Assembly: GCA_029255685.2 (NCBI GenBank) | Contig: CM055312.2 | Span: 69,330,792-69,394,791 of the forward strand | DNA: 64,000 nucleotides | Source of the DNA: Silene conica | Lineage: Eukaryota; Streptophyta; Magnoliopsida; Caryophyllales; Caryophyllaceae | Reading direction: 5' to 3' | Shown: one piece after another, positions 24,584 through 35,992 of the stretch | Position numbering within the stretch: the first letter of the stretch is position 1 | How the letters are laid out: each line of letters begins with the position of its first letter | The notes under the pieces: model-generated | Seen by the model: only the letters and a program-made list of their open reading frames with translations | Databases searched by the model: none | What the model was told of the DNA's origin: nothing | Position numbers and translations under genes: made by a program

Positions 24584-25552
24584 CACCGCCCCTGCCGGCA
24601 ACACCCACACGCGACCCCAACACCGACTACCTCACCATCGACACCCAGCGACTCTTCGACTCCTTGTGTCGACGACTGACCCGCCTGAACCAACACCGCC
24701 GACGCCACTAGGAAACCTAACACCACCCATAAACACCACCATGACAACCCCTAGCACCAGGCCTAGACGACGCAACCGACACCACCCCAACACCCTTACA
24801 CCGTGACCGACGCCAAACGCGAAACTCGCTGCCGACAACCCTCCGACCAACACGACGACCCTGGCCCCCACACCACAACACACGCATACAGCCTTTCACC
24901 GTGACCAGCCCCTAATACCACCCAAGGCGATGAAACTGCGACACCCTACCATGACGGTACAATTCGACAACAAAACGGAAACAAACGAGAGGGCTCACCT
25001 TAGCCTCGCCTGAGATAATTTGGAACGTCCCTGAAACCGTCCTTGACCACCGCCGTGACACCCTCTGTCTTTCGCTCTCACACGGTCGAGCTTAAGAAAA
25101 TGGTGATAGAGTAGATTAGGGTTTTAGGGGGGTGGAAACCGTGATTACACGGTAGGAGGTTAGGGTTTGTTTCTGAGGTAAATGGGTCGGTTGTGGTTGT
25201 GGGTACTTGGCCCATCTATCATACAACATACTATAAGGTCTACCCATACGTAAATCATTCATTTACAAAACCGAGTCAAATAATATAATATAACTTAATG
25301 TATCAGCTTACGATAGCAAATAATATAAAGCCGTTTTATAAAGTAAAACCTATAACACCAACTCCGAGTCAAAACCTCGAGTTTCGAAAATAACTTAATT
25401 ATCGAAAATACGTATTATTATTATAGCTTAATAATAATAACTTATTATTATTATAACGAAATACGTATCGAATAGAACATAATTATACCCCGTCTGGACA
25501 ATAATATAAAATGACTCGTTAGTACGAGCTATGAAAAATACGGAATATTACA

Positions 25553-27846
25553 GTCTTCCCTCCTTAAAATGAACTTCGTTCCGAAGTTCAACCACGCACA
25601 CGTATCACCGTATTCAAAACTCAGGCGTAAATCATACGCCAACACATACCACATACTCAATATAATCTTGAAACATAATAACACTAATTCCCGTTCATCA
25701 GTCGCAACTTATAATCTAACAAGTACTTATAACAAATAATAATAACTTGCAATTGCTTAACAAATAATATATAATTATATGTCATTTTAATAAAAACATA
25801 AATAAACAACTCACTATTATGGACTATGAAAATACAGGGTATTATAGTCTTTCCTCCTTAAAATGAACTTCGTCCCGAAGTTCACCATCCCATGGTCAAC
25901 AGTCGGGTCACAAGGCATGTAACGAAGACAAAACGGGATACCACGTAACCTCAAGACTAATAAAGGTACCTTAAAACACGGAATATTACATTCTACCCTC
26001 GTTAAGAAAACTTTGTCCCCAAAGTTTAACGTATAAATAAAATGAAGAATACTCCACGAAACACAATAAAATGCACAATCGAACTTATTAGGATTATCAA
26101 GTATAAACAATCACCATACACCAAATAGTCATGTCATAACAAATAGCCATACCATAAAATCATTAAGGTTTTACAATCCTATCCTCTTTAAAACTTGGTT
26201 ACGTCCCCGTAACCTCATTATAAAATTTCAAGCTCATTACTGGCGTGAGTGAACTGGCGGATAAGACCGCGAAACAATATTTCCATTTCAGTATCGATTT
26301 CAAACAGTATAACTAACTCAATAACCATGGTCACACTGGACCGTAAACATAACTCGGCTCAAAGCCCCATAACTCATAACTCAATACCAGTAACCGATTT
26401 CCATCTCAATTGCAATGTCATACTGTCAAATGTTCCATTAAAGGAACTGCTCAACACTTAGAAATTACCTCTAAGCTTGTCACCCACGAGTCAAGGTCAA
26501 AGGATAAAACAATTAAAACACGATACTTGAATAACCAAAAGTTCAGAGGTCGCTCCCAAATAAGTGCCTTCATACAGTATAATGATACATGCGACTTCAT
26601 GCTTACTCTCGTACTCTCACATGATTTATTATAGATATAGACGCCTGTTGCTCATAATGCAGTACTACACCACCACTTTGTAAACTTATATTGCTATATC
26701 TCCACAAAATCTAATTCTTTCCCCTGACCAAAATGATGGCTTACAATCTGACATAATTAAATCCCAAACTTTTCAACAACCAAATTCCCACCTCAAAAAT
26801 AAATAAAATAAATAAAATAAAATTACTAATATAAAATATTAGCTATCGATATACAATAATAATCAATAGTAATTCAACTCATACAAAAATTCAACACAAG
26901 AGATATTAATAAACTGGTAACAGTTAGCATGTAATCACACAACCTCGAACAATAATAATTATAATAGGATCGGTAGAATCGTGTTACACAGTAAAACAGA
27001 ATCAGAGTAGCTAACACTTATATACTCCTTTGAGATTTTAACACAACTCAGCAAATTACACCAATGTAGACAATCAGCAAACTCGTAGTTAATAATTGAC
27101 AAATTAAAACATTTCATGTTCATAATCATATTATAGAAGCAAAATCATATTTTAGAAAATAAAAACATAGAGCAAAGTTAGTTAACATAATTAATCATGG
27201 AGCATTGACATATTTTACAAGATATACACAAATCATAGACTAACAAGACCGTTTAACTTTCCTAGATATCAATAAGTTAAAATCACTTAGAGACATATCC
27301 CATCTACTCACATTACATCATTTATCATGAAACTGGTAAAATATATGACTTGCCAATTGAGGGGTTTATATAATATGCAACAATTAAACATCCGGGCAGG
27401 ATTTCGTCAACACGTAGCTACAGACTTTGGCATGTTGCAAACAATCACTATAATTATCAAAACATCAGGCGTTATCCTGGATAATCATCACTTGGAGAAA
27501 ATTTTGAAACTTGGAAGCATTGAAGCGGTAATTTGTGGCAATTATGAATTATAAACATGAATCAAAAGACAATTGTACAAGCTATAGATCGAAGCAAGAC
27601 TACACGGAGACATTCTGACTCTTCTTTACAAAATCATTGTTCTTGTAAATTGTAGCTTATGAATTATGAAAATTTAACGATAAAAGTAAACGAATTCACC
27701 AGACTAGTGTTTCCATAAATCATATGTCAAACAATTAATAATTTAACACATCGTGATCAGATTCTAAATACAATAATATGCAATTCACTGTATGGTATAG
27801 CAGTATACTTGAAACAGTTATAAAGGTTATAATTACGAGGAACTAG
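25553..27846 (-). other. 3' end of the minus-strand element's internal region; repeated PPT modules
   Basis: Non-coding. Directly next to the LTR is a hairpin-plus-purine module: on the minus strand GAACTTCGGAACGAAGTTC, then TTTTAAGGAGGGAAGAC, then the LTR's TGTAAT. Diverged copies follow at 25838-25885, 25981-26030 and 26168-26216. The rest aligns, inverted and at clearly lower identity, with 33540-35992 (for example 27570-27670 with 34190-34270). The frames at 27327-27554 and 34241-34495 (minus) are shadows of that shared non-coding sequence. Confidence 0.7.
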
Positions 27847-29373
27847 TGATACGTGTCTATTTTATGATGTTTTACATCTATTTTTACACGTATTTGGTCG
27901 CTCATTTACTATGTTTTAGCCTTTATTTCCAACAAATTGTGTACTTTCGTATTTTTATGCACTTTTGCAGATTTATGCGGAAAAGAGACGATTTGGCACC
28001 AAATTCGTATCCTCAAGTCTTTTGCTTAATTAAGGAATAAATGGAAAGTCAACTGGAGTCAAAATCAAGTACCAAGTGTCAAAACAGAAGAAAATCCGAA
28101 GACTTCCGTACAGAAGCGGTCGACCGACCACCCAAACGGGTCGGCCGACCAGGCCTGATTTTCATGAAGCCCATATTTCAAGAAAGGCCGGAAATAAAAT
28201 AAGCCCAACAAGAAGCGGTCGACCGACCAGCTAAACGGGTCGGCCGACCAGAACGAAGCCCATGCGATTTCTTTTCGGAAATAAATTAGAATTAGAGTCT
28301 TTAGGAAACTCTTAGTTTCTTTCTATATAAGCCAATCTTGTGATTAGGGTTATATATCTGGAACCATATATCATATCTTTTATCTTCTACTATTTAGTTT
28401 AATAATCTTTCAATAATTCGGAAGCATTCAATAAAGTTAGTTTCTTTCTGCCCTAATTCCAATTGTGGTAATTACTCTTTTAATCTAGCCTTTTATTATA
28501 GTTCTTGTTTTTTACAATTGTTAAGTTAGAATCCCAAGCTTTATTGAATCTTGCATGCTTAAATTATTTACTATGTTCTCCATGTTTATTCCCAATTTTA
28601 CAATCGTCTTAACAGTCATGAGTAACTAATTTTCATATGTTAGGATGTAGGGGATAATATGCAGAGGTAAATAAAATCCGAAAAAAACCGACTTGTAGCA
28701 GGACCACGGTCGGCCGACTGGAGTAACCAGTCGGTCGACCGAGGCCGTGGTCGGCCGACCGGAGTAGCTGGTCGGTCGACCACTCGCGTATGTTTTCCTA
28801 TTTCGTCTTTTCTTGTCAATTATAATATCCTGCAATGAGACCAATAGGAGACTTGTAGGATGTTAGTAATGACCTACCCAAGATTGAGAGATACGGGAAG
28901 GGCATTGGTTTACACCTTAAGACGGATAGGTTACTCAAGGCTGAAAGGTATGTAACCTGGAATTTAGGAATCACCCTTATTGTTGACACCCAATAATTGT
29001 GAGACCTAGGAACTAATAGCATAGGCCGAAAGGAGCTATTAGGTAGCATAGACCTAAAAAGATATGTTACACCCCCTTACGCGACTGCAATACATGTTGA
29101 CCTTAGGATTTATTTTACCTTAGCTATTTATTACCCGAACATTCTAGCATCCCTTTTATTATATTTTATTCTCATCTTTTAATTCTTGTTTTATTTTAAT
29201 CTTTGCTTAGACTTAGTAATCAACAATCAACCCCCAATTTTATTACCTTTAAACATTAACATTAAGACAATAAACATTCCCCACCTCCTTGTGGTTCGAC
29301 CCTGACTTTCACTATCTATTGTTAAGGTTAGGAATTATAAATTTATCTTTGGTACCCTCAACGACGGGCATCA
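27847..29373 (+). repeat. 5' LTR of the Athila-like element
   Basis: TGATACGTGTC... to ...GACGGGCATCA, about 1.53 kb, ending five bases before the PBS. Holds three palindrome clusters: 28116-28152, 28215-28251 and 28707-28782 (words such as GGTCGACCGACC and TGGTCGGCCGACCA). No gene. Confidence 0.8.
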
Positions 29374-29378
29374 AATTT

Positions 29379-29396
29379 TGGCGCCGTTGCCGGGGA
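29379..29396 (+). other. Primer binding site, tRNA-Asp type
   Basis: TGGCGCCGTTGCCGGGGA, the site typical of plant Athila and Tat-type Gypsy elements. Confidence 0.9.
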
Positions 29397-29495
29397 GGTG
29401 ACGCCAGTGTTTATTGTTTATTGTTTTTGTTTCTTTTTGTTTAAGGAACTTTTTGTTCCTTAAACCTTCTCACCTTTTTCTTGTAGTTTCCTCTT

Positions 29496-32366
29496 ATGCG
29501 CAGGTCAGTTCAAGGAGAACTCCTACCACTTGATCTCGAAATTGAGAGGACTCTTAGGGAAAGAAGAAAGCAACTTCTAGCAAATCAAGAGAGAGGGTCA
29601 CCATCCTCTTTATTTCAAGAAGACCTTTTCGAGTTACCACCATCTTCACCAAAAACACCACCTTCGCAACCGAATTCACCCATAAATCCGCTTTCACCAA
29701 AAACACCACCTTTTACCTACTTTCCAGTTTTTCCTAAAGAAGAAGATAATATGGCAGAAGAAGCTACTATTGCCAGTCACTCCATGCCTCAGGCAAAGGA
29801 CCTATACAAAGGGTTCACTTTACCTGCAGGTACTGGGAAGCCATTCGAGGCCAAGCCTGCCTATATTACTATGGTTGAAAGAAACCAATTTGGAGGCTCG
29901 GCCAATGAGGATGCTGCTAAGCATATTGAAATCTTCACAGATTACATATGCTCTATAGCACCCCCAGAAGGAGTGACGCAGGACCAGATTAAACAGACCA
30001 TGTTTATCTTCTCCCTTAGGGACTCTGCGAGAGAGTGGTACAGAGACCTTGACCGCACTGCTGCGGAAGTTACAGATTGGAATACCTTAGCCTTAGCATT
30101 CTACAGGAAATATTACTCTGCATCAAAGACAAATGCTTTAAGAGCGCAGATCACTAATTTCAAGCAAGGTCCCAATGAAGACTTTAGCGAGGCATGGGAC
30201 AGGTTCAAGAGACTTGTTCGATCCATACCACATCACGGATTCGAACAATGGTTTCTTTGCAACCAGTTCTACAATGGCCTCTATGATGACAACAGGGCCT
30301 ACTTAGATGCTGCAGCTAATGGAAGATTCCAGGATAATTCAGGAGAGACTAAGGGTCTCAAGTTAATAGAAGATGTTGCTGTGCACCGTGCTGAGCATGG
30401 TACTTCCAGAGGAAATCAGAGGAAAAACGAGTACAACCTGTCAGCAATTGAGGCCTTAACGGCCAAGTTGGAAAAATTTGAGGCTGCAGGAAAGCTCGAT
30501 CTTGGGAGTGGAAGCAAGGGAGGAATCTACCAGGTGAACGCCGTTCAGGACGGACCCTTTGCTTGTGAGAGGTGCGGTGGAGAAGGGCATGTGTCAAAGT
30601 TTTGCACTTCATCTAATGAAACATGTGCCGCTTTTCAGCATTATCGTGGGAACAATTTCTATGATCCAAATAATAATAATGTCCATCCCAACTTAAGGTG
30701 GACAAGCCAGAATGTTCAAAACCCACAGCACATGCAACCTCAGCAAAATTCCACTTATGTACCCCCACATAAACAAAATTTCCAAAGACCACCTTTCAAC
30801 CCTCAACCACCTTCTAATCCGCCACCCAACACAGACGCTCTTATCCAAAATCTTATTGGGTTGGTTCAGAAGGAGTCGCAGGCTAGAGAGGCAGGGATGA
30901 AGATGTTAGAGTCCCAGATTGCTCAAATTGCGAGCAAGAATGATACTAGAGCTCCGGGTCAACTTCCGACCAAGCCGGACCAGAAGAAGGAGACTCTAAA
31001 CGTCGTGACCCTGCGAAGTGGAGCCAAAGTGGGGGCTGAGAAAGAAAAAAAGGCGAGTAGCAGTAAGGGCGGTCGACCGACCGAAGAATCTGGTCGACCG
31101 ACCGCAGAGCAGGATCCGGAATTTTCGCCTGAACAGGAGACTGGTCGACCGACCGAAGATACTGGTCGACCGACCACTGAAGCAGAACCTGAAGTTCCCT
31201 TTCGTCCAGAATTGCCGAACAACTTGCGGGATTTTCTTTTCCGGGGTGATAAAACCCCCAGGTTTTTAAAAAGGGCTGCAAATACGGAGTCCTCAGCTGC
31301 TCCTTTTCCAGAGAGACTCGTGCCTTCGAAGGATCAGGTATCTTTTGACAAATTTAAGGATGTAATTCGTTCATTAAATGTTCAAGTCCCATTCTTAGAA
31401 TTAGTTCAACAAGTTCCTTCTTATCTTAAATTCATGAGACAGCTTTTGTCAAGAAAGAGGTCTCTAGAAAAGGTTGAGTCTGTGACTCTCACTGAAGAGT
31501 CATCCAGTTATTTAACTCATGTCATTGCCCCTCATAAATTAGAAGACCCTGGAAGTTTTTCTGTCCCCTGTAATATAGGAACCTTCCCAGTAAAGAAGGC
31601 TCTATGCGACTTAGGTGCTAGTATAAGTGTCATGCCCCTAAGCGTTGCCTTAAAACTAGGAATGACCGAATTTGCAGTGACCAGTATGACAGTCCAGATG
31701 GCAGATCGCACGTCTATGGAACCTGTAGGGGTGTTAGAAAACATCCCTGTGCGTATAGACAGGTTTTTCTTCCCAGTCGACTTTGTTGTTTTGGACATCC
31801 CAGAGGATGCCCATATACCCATAATTCTAGGAAGACCCTTTCTTCACACTGCAGGTGCCATTATAGATGTAGGCACTGGAACTCTAACTTTCAAAGTAGG
31901 CAAACATTCTATTATCTATGGCCTATCCTATAGAAAGAAGGATGCTATGACCCCCATCACATGTAATGCTATCACTTCTGAGAAGAAGTATGAGGTCATC
32001 ACTACTTCTCCACCTTTATTACCTGTTCCTGTATCTGTTTTTACACCTCCGCCCCAGATTGGGAGCAATAGGGAGGACACTTCTGTTATGACTACTGCAG
32101 GAACTGGTTTGGGGAAACCCAAAGAGAAGGAAGTCATCATCCAGAGAGGAGGAATGGGATGCCTAAGCTATAAAGAAGATGAGGATCCAGACGTCGTGGA
32201 TCGAGAGGAGAAAAAGAAGAAGAGGCAGGCTCAAGAGGAGAGACCGTCGCATATGCTTTGCGACGGAGGAAAGAAGATGTGTTTTGCTACTGAAGCAAAA
32301 ACCGTGGAGACTACGGCATGCCGTCAGAAGCCGTGGTCGGATATTTTCCGCATCTTCAGCGGATAG
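29496..32366 (+). CDS. Gag-protease of an Athila-like Gypsy element
   Basis: 956 residues from ATG 29496, uninterrupted. A proline-rich N-terminus (~35-85) is followed by a retrotransposon gag domain (~120-290, with R-E-W-Y-R-D-L and F-Y-N-G-L-Y), a CCHC knuckle (C-E-R-C-x4-H-x4-C, ~357-370), a Gln/Pro-rich linker, and the T-L-R-S-G motif common before protease in this lineage. Four G-R-P-T repeats (~526-560) follow, then an aspartic protease with D-L-G at ~705-707 and I-L-G-R-P-F at ~776. D-L-G rather than D-T-G is usual in Athila/Tat elements. The end is Glu/Lys-rich. Gag forms the particle and the protease matures it. No RT follows, so the element is dead on its own, although this ORF could still be translated. 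Confidence 0.9.
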   Translation: MRRSVQGELLPLDLEIERTLRERRKQLLANQERGSPSSLFQEDLFELPPSSPKTPPSQPNSPINPLSPKTPPFTYFPVFPKEEDNMAEEATIASHSMPQAKDLYKGFTLPAGTGKPFEAKPAYITMVERNQFGGSANEDAAKHIEIFTDYICSIAPPEGVTQDQIKQTMFIFSLRDSAREWYRDLDRTAAEVTDWNTLALAFYRKYYSASKTNALRAQITNFKQGPNEDFSEAWDRFKRLVRSIPHHGFEQWFLCNQFYNGLYDDNRAYLDAAANGRFQDNSGETKGLKLIEDVAVHRAEHGTSRGNQRKNEYNLSAIEALTAKLEKFEAAGKLDLGSGSKGGIYQVNAVQDGPFACERCGGEGHVSKFCTSSNETCAAFQHYRGNNFYDPNNNNVHPNLRWTSQNVQNPQHMQPQQNSTYVPPHKQNFQRPPFNPQPPSNPPPNTDALIQNLIGLVQKESQAREAGMKMLESQIAQIASKNDTRAPGQLPTKPDQKKETLNVVTLRSGAKVGAEKEKKASSSKGGRPTEESGRPTAEQDPEFSPEQETGRPTEDTGRPTTEAEPEVPFRPELPNNLRDFLFRGDKTPRFLKRAANTESSAAPFPERLVPSKDQVSFDKFKDVIRSLNVQVPFLELVQQVPSYLKFMRQLLSRKRSLEKVESVTLTEESSSYLTHVIAPHKLEDPGSFSVPCNIGTFPVKKALCDLGASISVMPLSVALKLGMTEFAVTSMTVQMADRTSMEPVGVLENIPVRIDRFFFPVDFVVLDIPEDAHIPIILGRPFLHTAGAIIDVGTGTLTFKVGKHSIIYGLSYRKKDAMTPITCNAITSEKKYEVITTSPPLLPVPVSVFTPPPQIGSNREDTSVMTTAGTGLGKPKEKEVIIQRGGMGCLSYKEDEDPDVVDREEKKKKRQAQEERPSHMLCDGGKKMCFATEAKTVETTACRQKPWSDIFRIFSG
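31071..31176 (+). repeat. GGTCGACCGACC words inside gag (G-R-P-T repeats)
   Basis: Four copies of GGTCGACCGACC (31071, 31092, 31143, 31164) read in one frame as G-R-P-T. Two more occur after the stop (32548-32582), and several in the LTR, so the words are not explained by protein sequence alone. Confidence 0.85.
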
Positions 32367-32599
32367 TTGTTTTTAAGTTGCAATTTTAAGACAATTTACT
32401 TTTTGTTGTGTGAGACTTTTTAAGTTTTGTTTGCTAGTAGCTAAGACTTTAAGAATCGTTTTGGCATCTCGCGCATTATTGGGCGCGCTTATTTTCTTGT
32501 TTTTTCAGGATTTACGAGAAAAAAAACGAAGACCTCCAGAACTCCGCTGGTCGACCGACCAGAATCATCAGTCGGTCGACCAGAATTGTCTATAGGATA

Positions 32600-33490
32600 T
32601 CTGGTTATTAAATAACTAACATAACTTTTGCAATATATTACTTGGTATTTGGTTATGACCTATCAGATTTAAATGTTATAGTAATCCATGTCTAGTGATT
32701 TGCGGAGTGTGTTTCCATACGCCATGAATGTATATAGATATGTGTTGCATATATCGTACTCGAGATTTTATGCCTATTACGCGTTTAAAGTTGATGAGAA
32801 GTTCGTAATCATTATGGGACCTCATAGTAGCTTCTAGTTTATATTTCCATACCTGGATAAGTTATGTTGTGCGTTAGTAGTCTTTAGATACACAGGTATA
32901 ACCATCAAGTTATTTAGTTGATCCTACTTTCAGATTTGAAATCTTCACCGTGATCCAGATAACGAGTATTGTAGTAATGAGAAATGAAATTTAATGTGGC
33001 ATAAAGTGATGTATATGCTTCAAACGATATGTCAACGTGTTTTGGGAGAAGAATGACTGAATTTTGATGTAGTAATGTGAATTGTAACGGAACCAACATT
33101 TTAATTAAATTTTCAGAATGTTACCTTGTTTGTACGGGCTGTCATTTTTAATGTGTTCCATATTTGAATATGAAAATGAAACTTTTAGTTGACAGTGGTC
33201 ATATTGTTACTGCACAGTCCCGTTTGACCCAACTTTTTGTAAAAGAGATTATTTAAACTTGGTTATTTTTTATGCATAATTCCGAATCTACTGTTCAGAA
33301 AATTCGTTCACGATTTCAAATGATAAGCCACGTCAAATCTTAACGAGTCGTTACTTAATTGTAATTTTGCAAGTTACCCAATTTTTCTAGTGAATTCCTG
33401 TAAAGTTCTTGTTCAGACCAATTATATTAAATGATTCCCTTGAGTTATGCATTCGATTCTTTTCCTATGTTTAGCTAATTCTTATATTTT

Positions 33491-33533
<43 letters not shown>

Positions 33534-35992
33534 ATAATCGCTCGCACGATAGTTAAGCGATTATTTAATTATGATTTTTTATAAATTGCTGCATAATGGT
33601 CATTTGGTGGAATTGCGAGTTATGTAAGTTTCATATAAGCAAATGTGAATTATGTGATGTGGCTATGTGATATCCTGCTATAGCATCAATAACATGAATA
33701 GTAGACATATAATATGAATATGAACCTTGCTATATGATAATGTGACCTCCTTTATTTTGTCAAGTTTTATATAAAATCGTTTCAATTATACCGACACTCT
33801 TACTTTTAGGGTTATGCCCAAAATAATTATGTGATGTTCGTATGTAATGTTTAAATCATGTTATCACAGAATGATCTTGCCAGGTAGTAGAATGAAATTG
33901 GACTGGTAAACTTGTTAGCATGATATAGCAATCTAATTGTCATAAGTAATGATGATTATTTGAACAATGTGAGTCGTATTGATGTTCTTTCATACATTTA
34001 TGGTATATCATTGACTAGTTCACTGAGCTAATAATCTTTATAGCACCTTCCTGTATATTGTTATGTCACAAACTGAATTGCATCTGCTATGTTGAAAATC
34101 TGATCATAATATATTGAGTTATTAACTGGTTGACATGTGATTCATGGAGGTACTAGTCTTGCGAACTCGTTTACTCTATCGTTAAATTTTCATAATTCAT
34201 GAGCTACAATTTCCAAGAACAATGTTTTGGTAAATGAGAGTCAGAATGTCTCCGTATGGTCTTGTTTCGATCTACAACTTGTAAAATTTTCTTTCGATTC
34301 ATGTTTATAAATTTCCACTTCAAGGTTTCCAAGGTTCAAAATGTTTTCCAAGTGATGACTATTCAGGATTAAGCTTGATGTTTGATAAATATGGTGTTGC
34401 TTGCAAAATGGCAATCCTGTAGTTATGTGTAGATGAAATCCTGCTTGAATGCTTAATTGCTGCGCATTGTATGAAATCATTATTATGCAGGTCATATATG
34501 ATGAATGATGTAATGCGAGTGGACGTAAGTGATTTTGTTAATTAATTGATACCTGGGGATGTTAAAAGACCTTGTGAGTCTATGGTTATGTGTGTCTTGT
34601 GAAATATGTCTACGTTCCATGAACAATTACGTTAATTAATTCTGCGCTATGTCTTCTCCTAAATAAGCTTTGCTTCTATAATATGATTATGAGCATGAAA
34701 CATTTCAAATTTGTTAAGTATGAACTATGAGCTTCTTAAGTGTTTACATTGTGGTTAATATATTAAATTGTGATGAAATTTCAAGGGTATGCAAGTGTTA
34801 CCTATTCCGAATCTGTTTTACTGCGTAACACGATCCTACCGACCCTAATACTTTATTTTGTTCGAGGTTACATGTTACATGATAATTGATATGACTCTCT
34901 TACGAGTGCTTATTTGAGTTGAATATTAACAATTATTATTCTATTTTGATAGTTAATAATTTCTATTGATATGATAATCCTTTTGTTTGTGAGACGGGTT
35001 GAGTTGTGAAATCGGTAAACTCTTGGTAATCGATTAGTTGTCTATGCATAAGGGTTTGTAATTGGTTGGTTTGGTATAGCGTTCAGATCCTTATTTTATA
35101 CATTATGGAATGATAAGTATACATACAAGTATGTCTATGAATTTGGAAGATAAGTACTGAGGAGATTGAGTTGCTCGTGAGTCTAGAACAAGACCATGAA
35201 TGATGTTGTGTTGAGATTGAGATTGCAGTTCAGTGTCTTATCGGGTTGTCTCATTTGTTGACCGTGACTCGTGGGTGAGTAGCTTAGAGTTTCACTCTCT
35301 AAGTGTTGAGCAGTTCCTTTCATGGGACATGTAACAATATTGATATCGAAATCGAGATGGGAATTGGTTACTAGTATTGAGATGTGAGTTATTAGGCCGT
35401 TGTGCCATGTTGTGTTTACGATCCAGTGTGACCTTGGTTATTGAGTCAAATCTTGAGTTGAAATCGATATTGGGATGGAAGTATTGATTTGCGTTTTATC
35501 CCGTCAGTTCACTCACCTCTTGTGTTTGGTCTTAGATGCGAAGATGAGTGAGATACTTGGTTACTTGGATTTAGATTTTATGTGGTAAAGTAATGAGTAA
35601 GATGGAGTAATGAGTTAGAATGTTTATGGGGTTACGGGGACGTAACCATGTTTTAAGGAGGATAGGATTGTAAAATCTTATTAGCTTACGATATGATTAG
35701 TTGCTATGCCATGGCTATTTGGTGGGTCATGATTGTTTAAATATAATTGATGAATCTGCTGTGTATGTTGCACTATATCGTGATTGTTGAAGTAGCATGT
35801 GTTACAGTTGTGTATTAAACTTTGGGGACAAAGTTTTCTTAAGGGGGATAGAATGTAACATCCCACGTTAACATCTCGCGTTTCTTAAGCGTCACTTGTG
35901 AAGGTTCATGCTGGCTAAGTGAGTCTTTACCGTTATGGGGTGGTGAACTTCGGGACGAAGTTCATTTTTAAGGAGGGAAGACTGTAATACCC
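32600..35992 (+). other. 3' part of the internal region of a plus-strand LTR element
   Basis: About 3.4 kb without a gene. It contains a ~40-bp A run (33492-33531). From about 33540 it is an inverted, diverged relative of 25553-27846. Near its end are three hairpin-plus-purine-tract modules, at 35630-35675 (GGTTACG...CGTAACC), 35817-35870 (AAACTTTGG...CAAAGTTT) and 35944-35992 (GAACTTCGGGACGAAGTTC). Each is followed by TTAAGG-type purines and TGTAA. The last one abuts the LTR and is the functional-looking polypurine tract. Confidence 0.65.
33492..33531 (+). repeat. A homopolymer, about 40 bp
   Basis: Uninterrupted run of A. It could be the tail of a retroposed RNA or simple slippage; I found no flanking duplication to decide. 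Confidence 0.9.

Larger units (their letters stand above)
15054..25552 (-). repeat. 3' LTR of the minus-strand element, split by a Copia insertion
   Basis: After removing 16194-24588 (Copia plus one TSD copy), the LTR is about 2.1 kb with TG...CA ends. It contains a 27-bp minisatellite (15460-15620) and a shorter 23-bp C-rich repeat just before the Copia (16133-16193). Short GC-rich frames on the minus strand (24520-24899) are part of the LTR and are not genes. Confidence 0.8.
27847..32600 (+). mobile_element. Athila-like Ty3/Gypsy element, 5' half only
   Basis: A 5' LTR, tRNA-Asp type PBS and an intact gag-protease ORF are present. Reverse transcriptase, integrase and the 3' LTR are absent: sequence past ~32600 belongs to a different element, so the 3' half was lost by deletion. 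The right border is approximate. Palindromic GGTCGACCGACC words occur in the LTR, in gag and after the ORF. Confidence 0.75.

Noticed and set aside
24520-24899. Overlapping GC-rich minus-strand frames in the LTR
   Set aside because: Repeated in the other LTR (37172-37433), unstable between the two copies, no domain.
27327-27554. Frame with a relative on the opposite strand at 34241-34495
   Set aside because: The similarity reflects two related non-coding internal regions in opposite orientation. Frames differ in length and start, with no domain.
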